Assembly (NCBI GenBank): GCA_947484535.1
Contig: CANKPO010000033.1
Coordinates: forward strand, 1-9,472
Direction: 5' to 3'
DNA: 9,472 bases
Source: Caulobacteraceae bacterium
GTDB lineage: Bacteria > Pseudomonadota > Alphaproteobacteria > Caulobacterales > Caulobacteraceae
Below the pieces are notes generated by a model. The model did no database searches. It was not told the origin of the DNA and worked only from the letters and a program-made list of their open reading frames with translations. Shown one piece after another: positions 1-5,648 of the stretch (position 1 is the stretch's first letter; each line of letters begins with the position of its first letter). The position numbers and the translations under genes are program-made.

Positions 1-401
1 AGGGTGATCCGGTTGGCGCTCTTGGTGACGGCCCCGGCCGCAGACATGATCTTAGTGGCGATCCAGCCCTTCAGCCCGGAATCGCTTTCGGGACGCTCGG
101 GCGAGTTGCTCTCTGCCACCAGCACATCCCCATTGGGCAGCACATAGAGCCAACGGGGATGGTCCAGCCCGCTGGCCAAGGCCGAAACCTTCAGGCCTTC
201 GGCGGCCTTGGGAGTTTCACCCGCAGCCCATCCAACGACCTTAGCGATCTTAACGACGGGTAGCGCCTGCTTCTTGGCTTCGGGCAAAACCGGGTTAGCG
301 CCGAAGCCCTTTTCGACCGGCAAGGAAACGCCGGGCGCGCAGGCCGCGAGGGCCAGAACCATAGGGGCAGCGAGCAGGGCCGAGCGGCGCAATATCGACA
401 T
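1..401 (-). CDS. PQQ-dependent sugar (sorbosone) dehydrogenase-like lipoprotein, N-terminal part
   Basis: This is the first 133 codons (plus two bases) of a gene that runs off the left edge of the window. The start is the ATG at 401-399, with an AGGA about 12 bases upstream as a weak ribosome site. Residues 1-21 form a lipoprotein signal: RR at 5-6, a hydrophobic stretch, and the lipobox L18-A-A-C21, so the mature protein should be lipid-anchored in the envelope. After a low-complexity linker comes a segment (about 51-100) with VVGW, then GLDHPRWLYVLPNGDVLVAES, the first blade-like motif I associate with the L-sorbosone/glucose dehydrogenase (GDH/SDH) beta-propeller family. Members oxidise sugars or related alcohols in the periplasm with PQQ. 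The catalytic part lies outside the window, so substrate and cofactor use are family inference. It is transcribed divergently from the cold-shock gene cluster. Confidence 0.75.
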   Translation of the reverse strand, partial: MSILRRSALLAAPMVLALAACAPGVSLPVEKGFGANPVLPEAKKQALPVVKIAKVVGWAAGETPKAAEGLKVSALASGLDHPRWLYVLPNGDVLVAESNSPERPESDSGLKGWIATKIMSAAGAVTKSANRIT

Positions 402-763
402 GGAGGGATCCTAAAGGTTGAGGCTGTGGACGCAGGGGCGATTGTTGAGCCGTCAAAATAGGGGACTGCTCTCAAAAAGCTAGGCCTCCCAATCGGGTTG
501 AAACGGGCAGAGACGCGACGTCAGCCCGTCATTTCGAGAACAAATCGACCCGACCAAAGGGACATCAGTGTCGCAGGCCTCATTTTCATTGGATTTATGA
601 GGGATTTGTGGCATGGTGATCAGATCGAATATCGCTACGGTTCGGCCGCTCTCCCTGCTTGCTCTTCGGATCGAGCTCCCGAGCTTTCTACGATCCTCCA
701 CGACCATTTGATCGCCTGTTCCCCGGGGATGGCGCGAATATTGACACTCGAAAGGCGACTCTC
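402..763. other. Divergent intergenic region, including the cspA leader
   Basis: No convincing gene lies in these 362 bases: the open frames here lack ribosome sites, and the longest run into or through the cold-shock gene in another frame. It should carry promoters for the leftward dehydrogenase gene and the rightward cspA cluster. On the minus strand TTGACGG (456-450) resembles a -35 box, but I see no matching -10. A 6-bp inverted repeat, CCTCAT (578-583) and ATGAGG (597-602), has a 13-base spacer. A structured leader begins near 668, and a perfect 10-bp palindrome TCCCCGGGGA lies at 720-729. No promoter for cspA stands out. Confidence 0.6.
668..696 (+). promoter_or_regulatory. Hairpin in the cspA 5' leader
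   Basis: GGATCG (668-673) pairs with CGATCC (691-696). Inside it AGCTC (674-678) pairs with GAGCT (681-685), leaving a very small loop and a five-base bulge on the 3' side. It lies about 70 bases before the cspA start and is followed by the palindrome at 720-729. Cold-shock mRNAs often have long folded leaders that act as temperature-dependent translation switches. That this one does so is inference; only the base pairing is seen. Confidence 0.45.
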
Positions 764-973
764 ATGGCCACTGGCGTTGTGAAATGGTTCAATTCCACCA
801 AGGGCTACGGCTTCATCCAACCCGATGATGGCACCTCTGATGTTTTTGTTCATATTTCTGCCGTAGAACGGTCGGGCCTTGGCTCGCTGAACGAGGGCCA
901 AAAGCTGACCTACGAACTGGAACGTGATCAACGCAGCGGCAAGATGTCCGCCGGCCAGCTCTCCGCTGGCTAA
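764..973 (+). CDS. cspA: Cold-shock protein, CspA family
   Basis: A 69-residue single cold-shock (OB-fold) domain, the usual length for the family. The protein begins [18 protein letters not shown] and carries both nucleic-acid binding motifs: RNP1 (KGYGFI, residues 13-18) and RNP2 (VFVHI, about 27-31). It then continues through a standard SAVERSGL region to a short SAG tail. Such proteins bind single-stranded RNA and DNA and melt mRNA structure, keeping transcripts translatable in the cold or in stationary phase. The ATG at 764 is chosen over upstream in-frame starts because the family begins exactly here and AAAGG (751-755) lies about 8 bases upstream. A folded leader precedes it, and four small same-strand genes follow, the first after a 36-base gap. 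Which csp paralogue this is cannot be told from the window. Confidence 0.96.
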   Translation: MATGVVKWFNSTKGYGFIQPDDGTSDVFVHISAVERSGLGSLNEGQKLTYELERDQRSGKMSAGQLSAG

Positions 974-1009
974 GGCCAGACCGGCTGCATTCTTTAGGAC
1001 GCGAAGATT

Positions 1010-1237
1010 ATGTCTACTGTTGAACGTGCATATGTTTTGGCCCGCTCGGGTCAATATGGTGACCTGAACACCTTGAAGGACCGCCTTAAGGCTGACGGCT
1101 GCCGTGCTGTCGACGCTCTGCTGGCGACCCGTTCACTCAAGGGCCACCTCGAGGCGATCTGCGCCGCGACCTATAAGCCCGTCGTTCAAGCGACGCCCGA
1201 AAAACCCGAAGAAATAGAGCCCACGCAGCCCGAATAG
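1010..1237 (+). CDS. Small conserved-looking helical protein (75 aa)
   Basis: A 75-residue protein with no domain that I can name. Residues about 4-56 look fully helical, with the pattern ERAYVLARSGQYGDLNTLKDRL, then a short VDALLA helix and a region ending in HLEAICAATY. The last 18 residues are Pro/Glu-rich and probably disordered. From memory, short proteins with an 'A-x-ARSG-x(5)-I/L-x(2)-RL' opening occur in sphingomonads and relatives without known function; I could not check this. The start is supported by AGGA (996-999) 10 bases before the ATG. It begins 36 bases after cspA stops and ends 34 bases before the next gene, so co-transcription with cspA is likely. It may be an RNA- or protein-binding partner in the cold-shock response, but that rests only on position. 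Confidence 0.8.
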   Translation: MSTVERAYVLARSGQYGDLNTLKDRLKADGCRAVDALLATRSLKGHLEAICAATYKPVVQATPEKPEEIEPTQPE

Positions 1238-1271
1238 TCCTTGTGGCTCGGCCTGCACCTTTGAAAGCAAC

Positions 1272-1631
1272 ATGTCCAAACATCTGAACACCGGCTTCGC
1301 AGATCGTCAAAAGACCGCTGCGGAAGCTAAGAAAGCCCTGCTGGCTAAACTTCAACCGAAGCCCGCCGTCACCGATCCCCTGTTCGATCAGCGCGAAGCC
1401 CTTCGTGCCGCCGAATTGGAGCGCGTCCGTCTAGAACGGGCCGAAGCCAAGGCCATCGCTGCACAAGCTGCCGCCGATGCTAAGGAAGCGGCTCGTCTCG
1501 AAGAGGAGGCCCTTGAGGCCGCCGCTCTGGACGCCAAGCGCGGTGAACGCAAGGAACGCAAGGCCCTGACCAAGGCTGAGCAAAAGGCAAAGCGCGACGA
1601 GCGTTACGCAGCCCGCAAGGCCCGTCGCTAA
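1272..1631 (+). CDS. K/A/E/R-rich coiled-coil protein, DUF6481-like (119 aa)
   Basis: A 119-residue, strongly charged, Ala-rich protein. The N-terminus (MSKHLNTGFADRQKTAAEAKKALLAKLQPKP, about 1-31) contains an Asp-Arg-Gln then Ala/Lys-rich helix ending at a Pro break. A second break at VTDP precedes one long helix (about 42-119) of alternating Ala and Glu/Arg/Lys that ends in the basic tail KRDERYAARKARR. The overall plan fits my memory of DUF6481, a family of unknown function in alphaproteobacteria, including the typical 'ARYAARKARK'-like ending. The long helix predicts a coiled coil or a single alpha-helix, and the basic tail would suit contact with RNA or ribosomes; this is inference. The ATG has only a weak GAAAG site nearby. 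It is the third gene of the cspA run. Confidence 0.82.
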   Translation: MSKHLNTGFADRQKTAAEAKKALLAKLQPKPAVTDPLFDQREALRAAELERVRLERAEAKAIAAQAAADAKEAARLEEEALEAAALDAKRGERKERKALTKAEQKAKRDERYAARKARR

Positions 1632-1659
1632 ACCGATATTGATCCGGGAATTGCGGTAG

Positions 1660-1683
1660 CGGGGCGGTCGGTCGACGGCCCCG
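1660..1683 (+). other. GC-rich hairpin between small genes
   Basis: CGGGGC (1660-1665) pairs with GCCCCG (1678-1683), and GTCG (1667-1670) can pair with CGAC (1673-1676) inside it. It sits in the only long gap (104 bases) of the small-gene run. No T-tract follows, so it is not a classic terminator. It could attenuate read-through or stabilise the 3' end of the cspA-side transcript, separating the first three genes from the last two. Confidence 0.45.
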
Positions 1684-1720
1684 TAAGATCGCTCTTCCTG
1701 AGTTTAACCGTCCATCGTTC

Positions 1721-1726
1721 AAGGAG
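1721..1726 (+). promoter_or_regulatory. Strong ribosome binding site for the 53-aa gene
   Basis: AAGGAG lies 9 bases before the ATG at 1736. It is the best Shine-Dalgarno match in the small-gene run and is the main nucleotide evidence that the 53-codon frame is a real gene. Confidence 0.8.
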
Positions 1727-1735
1727 ATCGCTGAA

Positions 1736-1897
1736 ATGGCGCGTAAACCCAACTACTCCTTCGAGCGCATGGAACGCGAGCGTCTGAAGGCCATCAAGAC
1801 CGCTGAAAAGGCTGCTGAAAAGCGTGAAGCACGTGAACGTGAGCGGGCTGAATCAGGCGAGGCTCCAGAGCCAGCCACCGACGACGGCGACGAATAG
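1736..1897 (+). CDS. Small highly charged protein (53 aa)
   Basis: A 53-residue frame, short enough to be skipped by many gene callers. The protein begins MARKPNYSFERMERERLKAIK, continues as an Ala/Lys/Glu/Arg helix (about 17-41), and ends in an acidic Pro/Asp/Glu tail (APEPATDDGDE). The KPNYSFER opening followed by a charged helix looks like a small protein often seen in alphaproteobacteria with no assigned function (memory only). Support is an AAGGAG ribosome site, an ATG start, and the next gene beginning 8 bases after the stop. The Lys/Ala-rich helix resembles the style of the 119-aa protein upstream, though with an acidic instead of a basic end. A role in RNA, ribosome or DNA binding is possible but not shown. 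Confidence 0.8.
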   Translation: MARKPNYSFERMERERLKAIKTAEKAAEKREARERERAESGEAPEPATDDGDE

Positions 1898-1905
1898 GCC
1901 TCCCC

Positions 1906-2169
1906 ATGCAGTCCTCGACCATCTTCAACCATGAAACCGTCACGCTTGATGGCGAGAGCTTTTTCGAGTGCGAGTTCCGCGACTGCCGGATGGTCTATAG
2001 CGGAGGTGAGCTTCCAGACTTTAAAAAGTGCCGCTTCGACGGATGCGATTGGAAGTTTGAAGGCCCAGCCGCCGACACACTCGCGCACCTGAAGCTCATC
2101 TGGTCCGTCGGTGGCAAGGCCCCCGTTCAGGCCCTGATCAAAGAAATCACCGGCGCCGGCGGCAAGTAG
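1906..2169 (+). CDS. Small protein with duplicated F-x-x-C-x-F-x-x-C motif (87 aa)
   Basis: An 87-residue hypothetical protein. Its centre carries the same nine-residue pattern twice, exactly 20 residues apart: F19-x-x-C22-x-F24-x-x-C27 and F39-x-x-C42-x-F44-x-x-C47. Twenty residues is one full turn of a right-handed beta-helix of the pentapeptide-repeat type, so residues 8-52 may form a mini beta-helix, followed by an alpha-helical end (about 55-82, EGPAADTLAHLKLIW...PVQALIKEIT). Four paired cysteines also allow metal or disulphide use, but in this fold inward-facing Cys and Phe simply pack the core. The gene starts 8 bases after the 53-aa gene ends and has no good ribosome site of its own, which suggests translational coupling. 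The function is not known to me. Confidence 0.82.
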   Translation: MQSSTIFNHETVTLDGESFFECEFRDCRMVYSGGELPDFKKCRFDGCDWKFEGPAADTLAHLKLIWSVGGKAPVQALIKEITGAGGK

Positions 2170-2189
2170 GCCCTCTGCGGCCACGCCAC

Positions 2190-2217
2190 GCCCCTCGCCC
2201 TTGCCCTTGCCCTAGCC
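2190..2217 (+). repeat. Short degenerate hexamer tract
   Basis: Four imperfect copies of a GCCCTT-like hexamer (GCCCCTC, GCCCTT, GCCCTT, GCCCTA) stand in the gap before the receptor gene. This is a small, C-rich simple repeat with no known role; slippage could change the distance between the upstream gene and the receptor promoter region. Confidence 0.5.
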
Positions 2218-2243
2218 GGACAAAACAAACCTCGATCATTAAG

Positions 2244-2258
2244 TGAGAATGACTCGCA
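2244..2258 (+). promoter_or_regulatory. Fur-box candidate upstream of the siderophore receptor
   Basis: TGAGAATGACTCGCA fits the 7-1-7 Fur layout (TGATAATnATTATCA) at 10 of 14 positions and is itself an imperfect inverted repeat. It lies 65 bases before the receptor start, where an iron-dependent repressor would block transcription. Fur, or a related alphaproteobacterial regulator, is inferred from the motif and the kind of gene it precedes. Confidence 0.6.
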
Positions 2259-2323
2259 ATTTCATTGACTGCCGCCCCGCGCTTCAGTTAATAACGCGTC
2301 GCAAACTCACTCAGGTATTGATT

Positions 2324-4438
2324 ATGGTCTTAGGTCCCCGTCGCACGCAGCTCTTGAACCGAACCGGTGCTGCGAGCCTGATGGCACTGTTCTGGATCAT
2401 GCCAAGCCTTGCCGGGGCCGAAGAGTTCGAGATTGCCGAAGTGGTTGTCACCGGCACGGCCCAACCCTACCTCCAGCACGGCATTGTTTCCGCCACCAAG
2501 ACCGCAACCGCCCTGATCGATACGCCGCAGGCTGTGCAGGTCGTTACCCGCGACCAGATCGAGGATCAGGCCATGCAGGGCGTCAGCGACGCGGTGCGCT
2601 ATATGCCCGGCGTCGGCATGGCCCAGGGTGAGGGGCACCGCAATGCCCCCATCATGCGCGGCGTCAGCTCGACCGCGAACTTCTTCGTCGACGGCCTGCG
2701 CGACGATGTCGAATATTTCCGGGACCTTTATAATGTCGAGCGGGTCGAGGCCCTAAGCGGACCCAATGCGCTGGTGTTTGGGCGCGGCGGCGGCGGCGGG
2801 GTCATCAACCGCGTCACCCGGCAGGCCGATGGTACGGTCGGCGCTGAACTGACCCTTACAGGCGGTAGCTGGAACCAGCGGCGTGCGACTGCCGATCTGA
2901 AATCAGCCATCAGCCCGAACCTTGCCCTGCGCGTTACCGGACTGTCCGAAACCGCCGATAGCTTCCGTGATGGGGTGACGAGCGAGCGCTTGGGCGTGAA
3001 CCCGACCCTGCTGGCCAAATGGGGCGATCACACGTCCGTGCGGCTAAGCTATGAGCACTTCACCTACGAGATGGTGACCGACCGGGGCATTCCCTCCCTG
3101 TCAGGCCGGCCAATTGCTACGGCCCCCTCGACCTTCTTTGGCAGCCCCAGCCTGAGCCCAACCGACATGACCCTCAATGTCGGTGAGCTGGTCTTTGATC
3201 ATCAACGCGGCGCGGCGCGCCTGCACAGCACCACGCGGGTCGGGGCCTACGACAAGGCCTATCAGAACCTCTTTCCCAGCGCGGTGACCTCAGATGGGTT
3301 GTCCGTCTCGCTGTCGGCCTACGCCAATGCCACGACCCGCGAGAACCTTCTGCATCAGACCGACCTGACCTGGGAAGGGTCGGCGGGGGGCATGATGCAC
3401 ACCCTGCTGGCCGGGATAGAGTTGGGCCAACAGGTTACGGACAACCGTCGGACCACCGGCTATTTCAGCGCTATTGGGCCAAACGTCTCCAGCCTAACCG
3501 TGCCGGTCCGCCAGCCGACCGTCACACCCGCACTGACCTTCCGACTGGGCAGTACAGATGCTGACAATCACGGCGTCGCCCAGACGGCAGCCGTCTATCT
3601 CCAAGATCAGATCGCCTTGAGCGCCCATTGGACCGCCGTCCTTGGCCTGCGTCACGACCAGTTTGAGATGCGCCTGCGCAACAACCGCAATGGCAGCGTT
3701 ATCTCCACAGAGGACCGGCTCTGGTCGCCTCGGGCGGGCCTGATCTACAAGCCGCAGCCGAACCTGTCGCTCTATGCCAGCTATAGCCAGTCCTACCTGC
3801 CCCGCGCCGGTGATCAGCTCGCAGGCCTGACACTGGCCAACAGCGCCTTGGCACCCGAAGCCTTTCGCAATCAGGAAATCGGGATCAAGTGGGACCTAAA
3901 GCCAAACCTCGCCCTCACCATCGCGACCTATCGGCTAGACCGAACCAATGTGGCGGTCGCCAGTCCTGCGGACCCCACCCAACTGATCCTCGTCGATGGC
4001 CAAAGCAGTTCCGGCCTTGAGCTGGGCCTCAATGGCACCCTGCGTCCAGGTTGGACCGTCGCCGGAGGCTATGCCTATCAGATGGGTGAGATCACCCAGA
4101 CCCAATCGGCGACGGCCAAGGCGGGCGCACGGCTGGCGCAGCTGCCCAAACATTCCCTGTCCCTTTGGAACCGGGTGGAGGTCACGCCCCGCCTTGGGCT
4201 GGGATTGGGCCTCCTGCACCGCAGCGCCCAATTCACGTCCACGGATAACAGCGTCACCCTGCCGGGCTATAGCCGGGTCGATGGGGCGGTCTATTGGCGG
4301 GTCAGCCCGAACCTGAAGGCGCAACTGAACATCGAGAACCTGTTCGACATCGGCTACTTCGCCTCGGCCCACAACAATAACAACATCACGCCCGGCTCAC
4401 CCAGAGCCGTCAAGCTGACCCTCAGCGCGGCGCTGTAA
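2324..4438 (+). CDS. TonB-dependent siderophore receptor, outer membrane
   Basis: A 704-residue outer-membrane receptor of normal length. Residues 1-32 are a Sec signal peptide (MVLGPRR, hydrophobic core, cut after SLAGA). A TonB box (IAEVVVTG, about 37-44) follows, then the plug domain (about 57-165) with DTPQAVQVV, MRGV, FFVDGLRDD, YNVERVEALSGPNALVFGRGGGGGVIN. The rest is the 22-strand barrel, ending with the usual ENLFDIGY element and a terminal strand. The plug motifs place it in the siderophore-receptor group (FhuA/FhuE/Fiu-like, TIGR01783 type). It imports a ferric siderophore using TonB-ExbBD energy; the ligand cannot be told. The ATG at 2324 (AGG at 2313-2315) is preferred over an in-frame GTG at 2243, because the longer form puts 27 residues before the signal peptide and its start overlaps the Fur-box candidate. 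No siderophore ABC transporter or TonB gene is adjacent. Confidence 0.93.
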   Translation: MVLGPRRTQLLNRTGAASLMALFWIMPSLAGAEEFEIAEVVVTGTAQPYLQHGIVSATKTATALIDTPQAVQVVTRDQIEDQAMQGVSDAVRYMPGVGMAQGEGHRNAPIMRGVSSTANFFVDGLRDDVEYFRDLYNVERVEALSGPNALVFGRGGGGGVINRVTRQADGTVGAELTLTGGSWNQRRATADLKSAISPNLALRVTGLSETADSFRDGVTSERLGVNPTLLAKWGDHTSVRLSYEHFTYEMVTDRGIPSLSGRPIATAPSTFFGSPSLSPTDMTLNVGELVFDHQRGAARLHSTTRVGAYDKAYQNLFPSAVTSDGLSVSLSAYANATTRENLLHQTDLTWEGSAGGMMHTLLAGIELGQQVTDNRRTTGYFSAIGPNVSSLTVPVRQPTVTPALTFRLGSTDADNHGVAQTAAVYLQDQIALSAHWTAVLGLRHDQFEMRLRNNRNGSVISTEDRLWSPRAGLIYKPQPNLSLYASYSQSYLPRAGDQLAGLTLANSALAPEAFRNQEIGIKWDLKPNLALTIATYRLDRTNVAVASPADPTQLILVDGQSSSGLELGLNGTLRPGWTVAGGYAYQMGEITQTQSATAKAGARLAQLPKHSLSLWNRVEVTPRLGLGLGLLHRSAQFTSTDNSVTLPGYSRVDGAVYWRVSPNLKAQLNIENLFDIGYFASAHNNNNITPGSPRAVKLTLSAAL

Positions 4439-4447
4439 GGGACTGCT

Positions 4448-4476
4448 GAGACATTTTATCGATGCCAACCCATAAT
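4448..4476 (+). promoter_or_regulatory. Possible promoter for the FMN oxidoreductase gene
   Basis: GAGACA (4448-4453) and CATAAT (4471-4476) are separated by 17 bases and fit the housekeeping consensus at 4 and 5 of 6 positions. It lies between the receptor stop and the enzyme start, leaving a leader of about 70 bases. A perfect TTGACA at 4487-4492 is also present, but no -10 stands at the right distance, unless GTGCTATGGT (4513-4522) acts as an extended -10 on its own. Confidence 0.35.
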
Positions 4477-4543
4477 TTCTAAGCAATTGACAGTTCTCCC
4501 AATAATTGCGGGGTGCTATGGTCGGCTCAAAGCAAGCACGCGC

Positions 4544-4549
4544 AGGGAG
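4544..4549 (+). promoter_or_regulatory. Ribosome binding site fixing the start at 4556
   Basis: AGGGAG lies 6 bases before the ATG at 4556. It decides this start against an in-frame TTG at 4487, which falls inside a -35-like TTGACA and would add 23 residues not expected before the TIM barrel. Confidence 0.8.
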
Positions 4550-4555
4550 AAGATT

Positions 4556-5533
4556 ATGAAAACTCGCATCACAGAAATGTTCGGCATTGAGCGCCCCATC
4601 ATGCAGGGCGGCATGCACTATGTCGGCTTTGCGGAACTGGCCGCCGCCGTTTCCAACGCTGGCGGCATCGGCACCATCACCGCCCTGACCCAGCCCACGC
4701 CTGAGGCTCTGGCCAAGGAAATCGCCAAGGCCAAGGCGATGACCGACAAGCCTTTGGCTGTGAACCTGACCTTCCTGCCCTCGGTCAACCAGCCTGACTA
4801 TCCCGGCTACATCCAATCGATCATCGACGGCGGCATCAAGGTCGTCGAGACGGCGGGCAACAATCCCGCCAAGTGGCTGCCAGGCCTGAAAGAGGCTGGC
4901 ATTAAGGTCATTCATAAGTGCACCGCCGTTCGCCACGCCCTCAAGGCTGAGGCCATCGGTTGCGACGCGGTCAGCGTTGACGGCTTTGAATGCGGCGGTC
5001 ACCCCGGCGAAGATGATGTGCCCAACATGATCCTGCTGCCCCGCGCCGCAGACGAGCTGAAGATCCCCTTCTTGGCCTCCGGCGGCATGGCTGATGCTCG
5101 CTCGCTGGTCGCTGCTCTGGCCATGGGCGCAGACGGTATGAATATGGGCACCCGCTTCATCGCGACCAAGGAAGCCCCCGTCCACGAGAACGTCAAGCAA
5201 GCCATCCTCAATGCCTCGGAACTGGACACCCGTCTGGTCATGCGCCCCCTGCGCAACACCGAACGCGTCCTGACCAATGCGGGCGTGGAAAAGCTGCTGG
5301 CCAAGGAAAAGGCCCTTGGTTCGGCCATCACCTTTGCCGACATCGCCGAAGAGGTTGCCGGGATCTATCCGCGCATCATGCTCAATGGCGAGATGGAACT
5401 GGGCGCCTGGTCCTGCGGTATGGTCGCAGGCCTGATCCACGACATCCCCACCTGCCAAGACCTGATGGACCGGATCATGCTGGAATCCACGCAGATCATC
5501 CGCAGTCGCCTTGAAGCCATGCTGGCTGCCTAG
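4556..5533 (+). CDS. FMN-dependent NMO-family oxidoreductase, probable NADH:quinone reductase
   Basis: A 325-residue flavin TIM barrel of the nitronate monooxygenase / 2-nitropropane dioxygenase superfamily. Visible motifs: IMQGGM (15-20) at the first strand, LAVNLTFLP (67-75), ETAGNNP (98-104), IHKCTAVRHA (119-128), DGFECGGHPGEDD (142-154) with His149 at the active-site position, ASGGMADARS (174-183) and GADGMNMGTRFIAT (191-204), the last two binding FMN phosphate. The HKCTAVRHALKAE and GFECGGHPGEDD stretches match, from memory, Pseudomonas aeruginosa PA1024, which was first annotated as a nitronate monooxygenase but shown to be an NADH:quinone reductase. I therefore favour a cytosolic two-electron quinone reductase. 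A hairpin terminator follows, so it is probably a one-gene unit with no functional link to its neighbours. Confidence 0.88.
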   Translation: MKTRITEMFGIERPIMQGGMHYVGFAELAAAVSNAGGIGTITALTQPTPEALAKEIAKAKAMTDKPLAVNLTFLPSVNQPDYPGYIQSIIDGGIKVVETAGNNPAKWLPGLKEAGIKVIHKCTAVRHALKAEAIGCDAVSVDGFECGGHPGEDDVPNMILLPRAADELKIPFLASGGMADARSLVAALAMGADGMNMGTRFIATKEAPVHENVKQAILNASELDTRLVMRPLRNTERVLTNAGVEKLLAKEKALGSAITFADIAEEVAGIYPRIMLNGEMELGAWSCGMVAGLIHDIPTCQDLMDRIMLESTQIIRSRLEAMLAA

Positions 5534-5549
5534 TCAAAAGACTAAACAG

Positions 5550-5576
5550 GGGCGGCACTCGAAAGGGTTGCCGCCC
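5550..5576 (+). terminator. Hairpin terminator after the FMN oxidoreductase gene
   Basis: GGGCGGCA (5550-5557) pairs with TGCCGCCC (5569-5576), an 8-bp GC-rich stem with an 11-base loop, 17 bases past the stop codon. Only a short, broken T-rich stretch (TTAGCTTGT) follows, so termination may be incomplete. It separates this gene from the Pho-box candidate that begins six bases later. Confidence 0.65.
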
Positions 5577-5581
5577 TTAGC

Positions 5582-5599
5582 TTGTCATCTATCTGCCAT
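5582..5599 (+). promoter_or_regulatory. Pho-box candidate upstream of phospholipase C
   Basis: TTGTCAT (5582-5588), four bases, then CTGCCAT (5593-5599) reproduces the PhoB direct repeat CTGTCAT-N4-CTGTCAY with one mismatch in each half and the correct 11-base period. Ten bases further on, TAAAAG (5610-5615) matches a -10 box at 4 of 6 positions, the spacing usual for PhoB-activated promoters. It lies 49 bases before the start of a gene whose product releases phosphocholine, so induction by phosphate starvation is a coherent reading. Confidence 0.65.
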
Positions 5600-5648
5600 A
5601 GGATAGGGTTAAAAGCGAAGGTCCTACTGGACCGAACCGGAGCCGGCC

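Noticed and set aside
498..782. An open frame upstream of cspA that could encode a small leader protein.
   Set aside because: It starts with TTG, lacks a ribosome site, and overlaps the cspA start in another frame; the region is better explained as a folded leader.
4487..4492. TTGACA as a full promoter or as the start of a longer oxidoreductase.
   Set aside because: No -10 box stands 16-18 bases downstream, and translation from this TTG would add 23 residues without a ribosome site while a strong one serves the ATG at 4556.
4397..5458. A 353-codon open frame on the minus strand opposite the FMN oxidoreductase.
   Set aside because: Same reason: the plus-strand product has complete TIM-barrel motifs, and the reverse product has no recognisable domain.
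5532..5543. AGTC-AAAA-GACT as a terminator just after the oxidoreductase stop.
   Set aside because: The stem is only 4 bp; the 8-bp GC-rich hairpin at 5550-5576 is a far better candidate.
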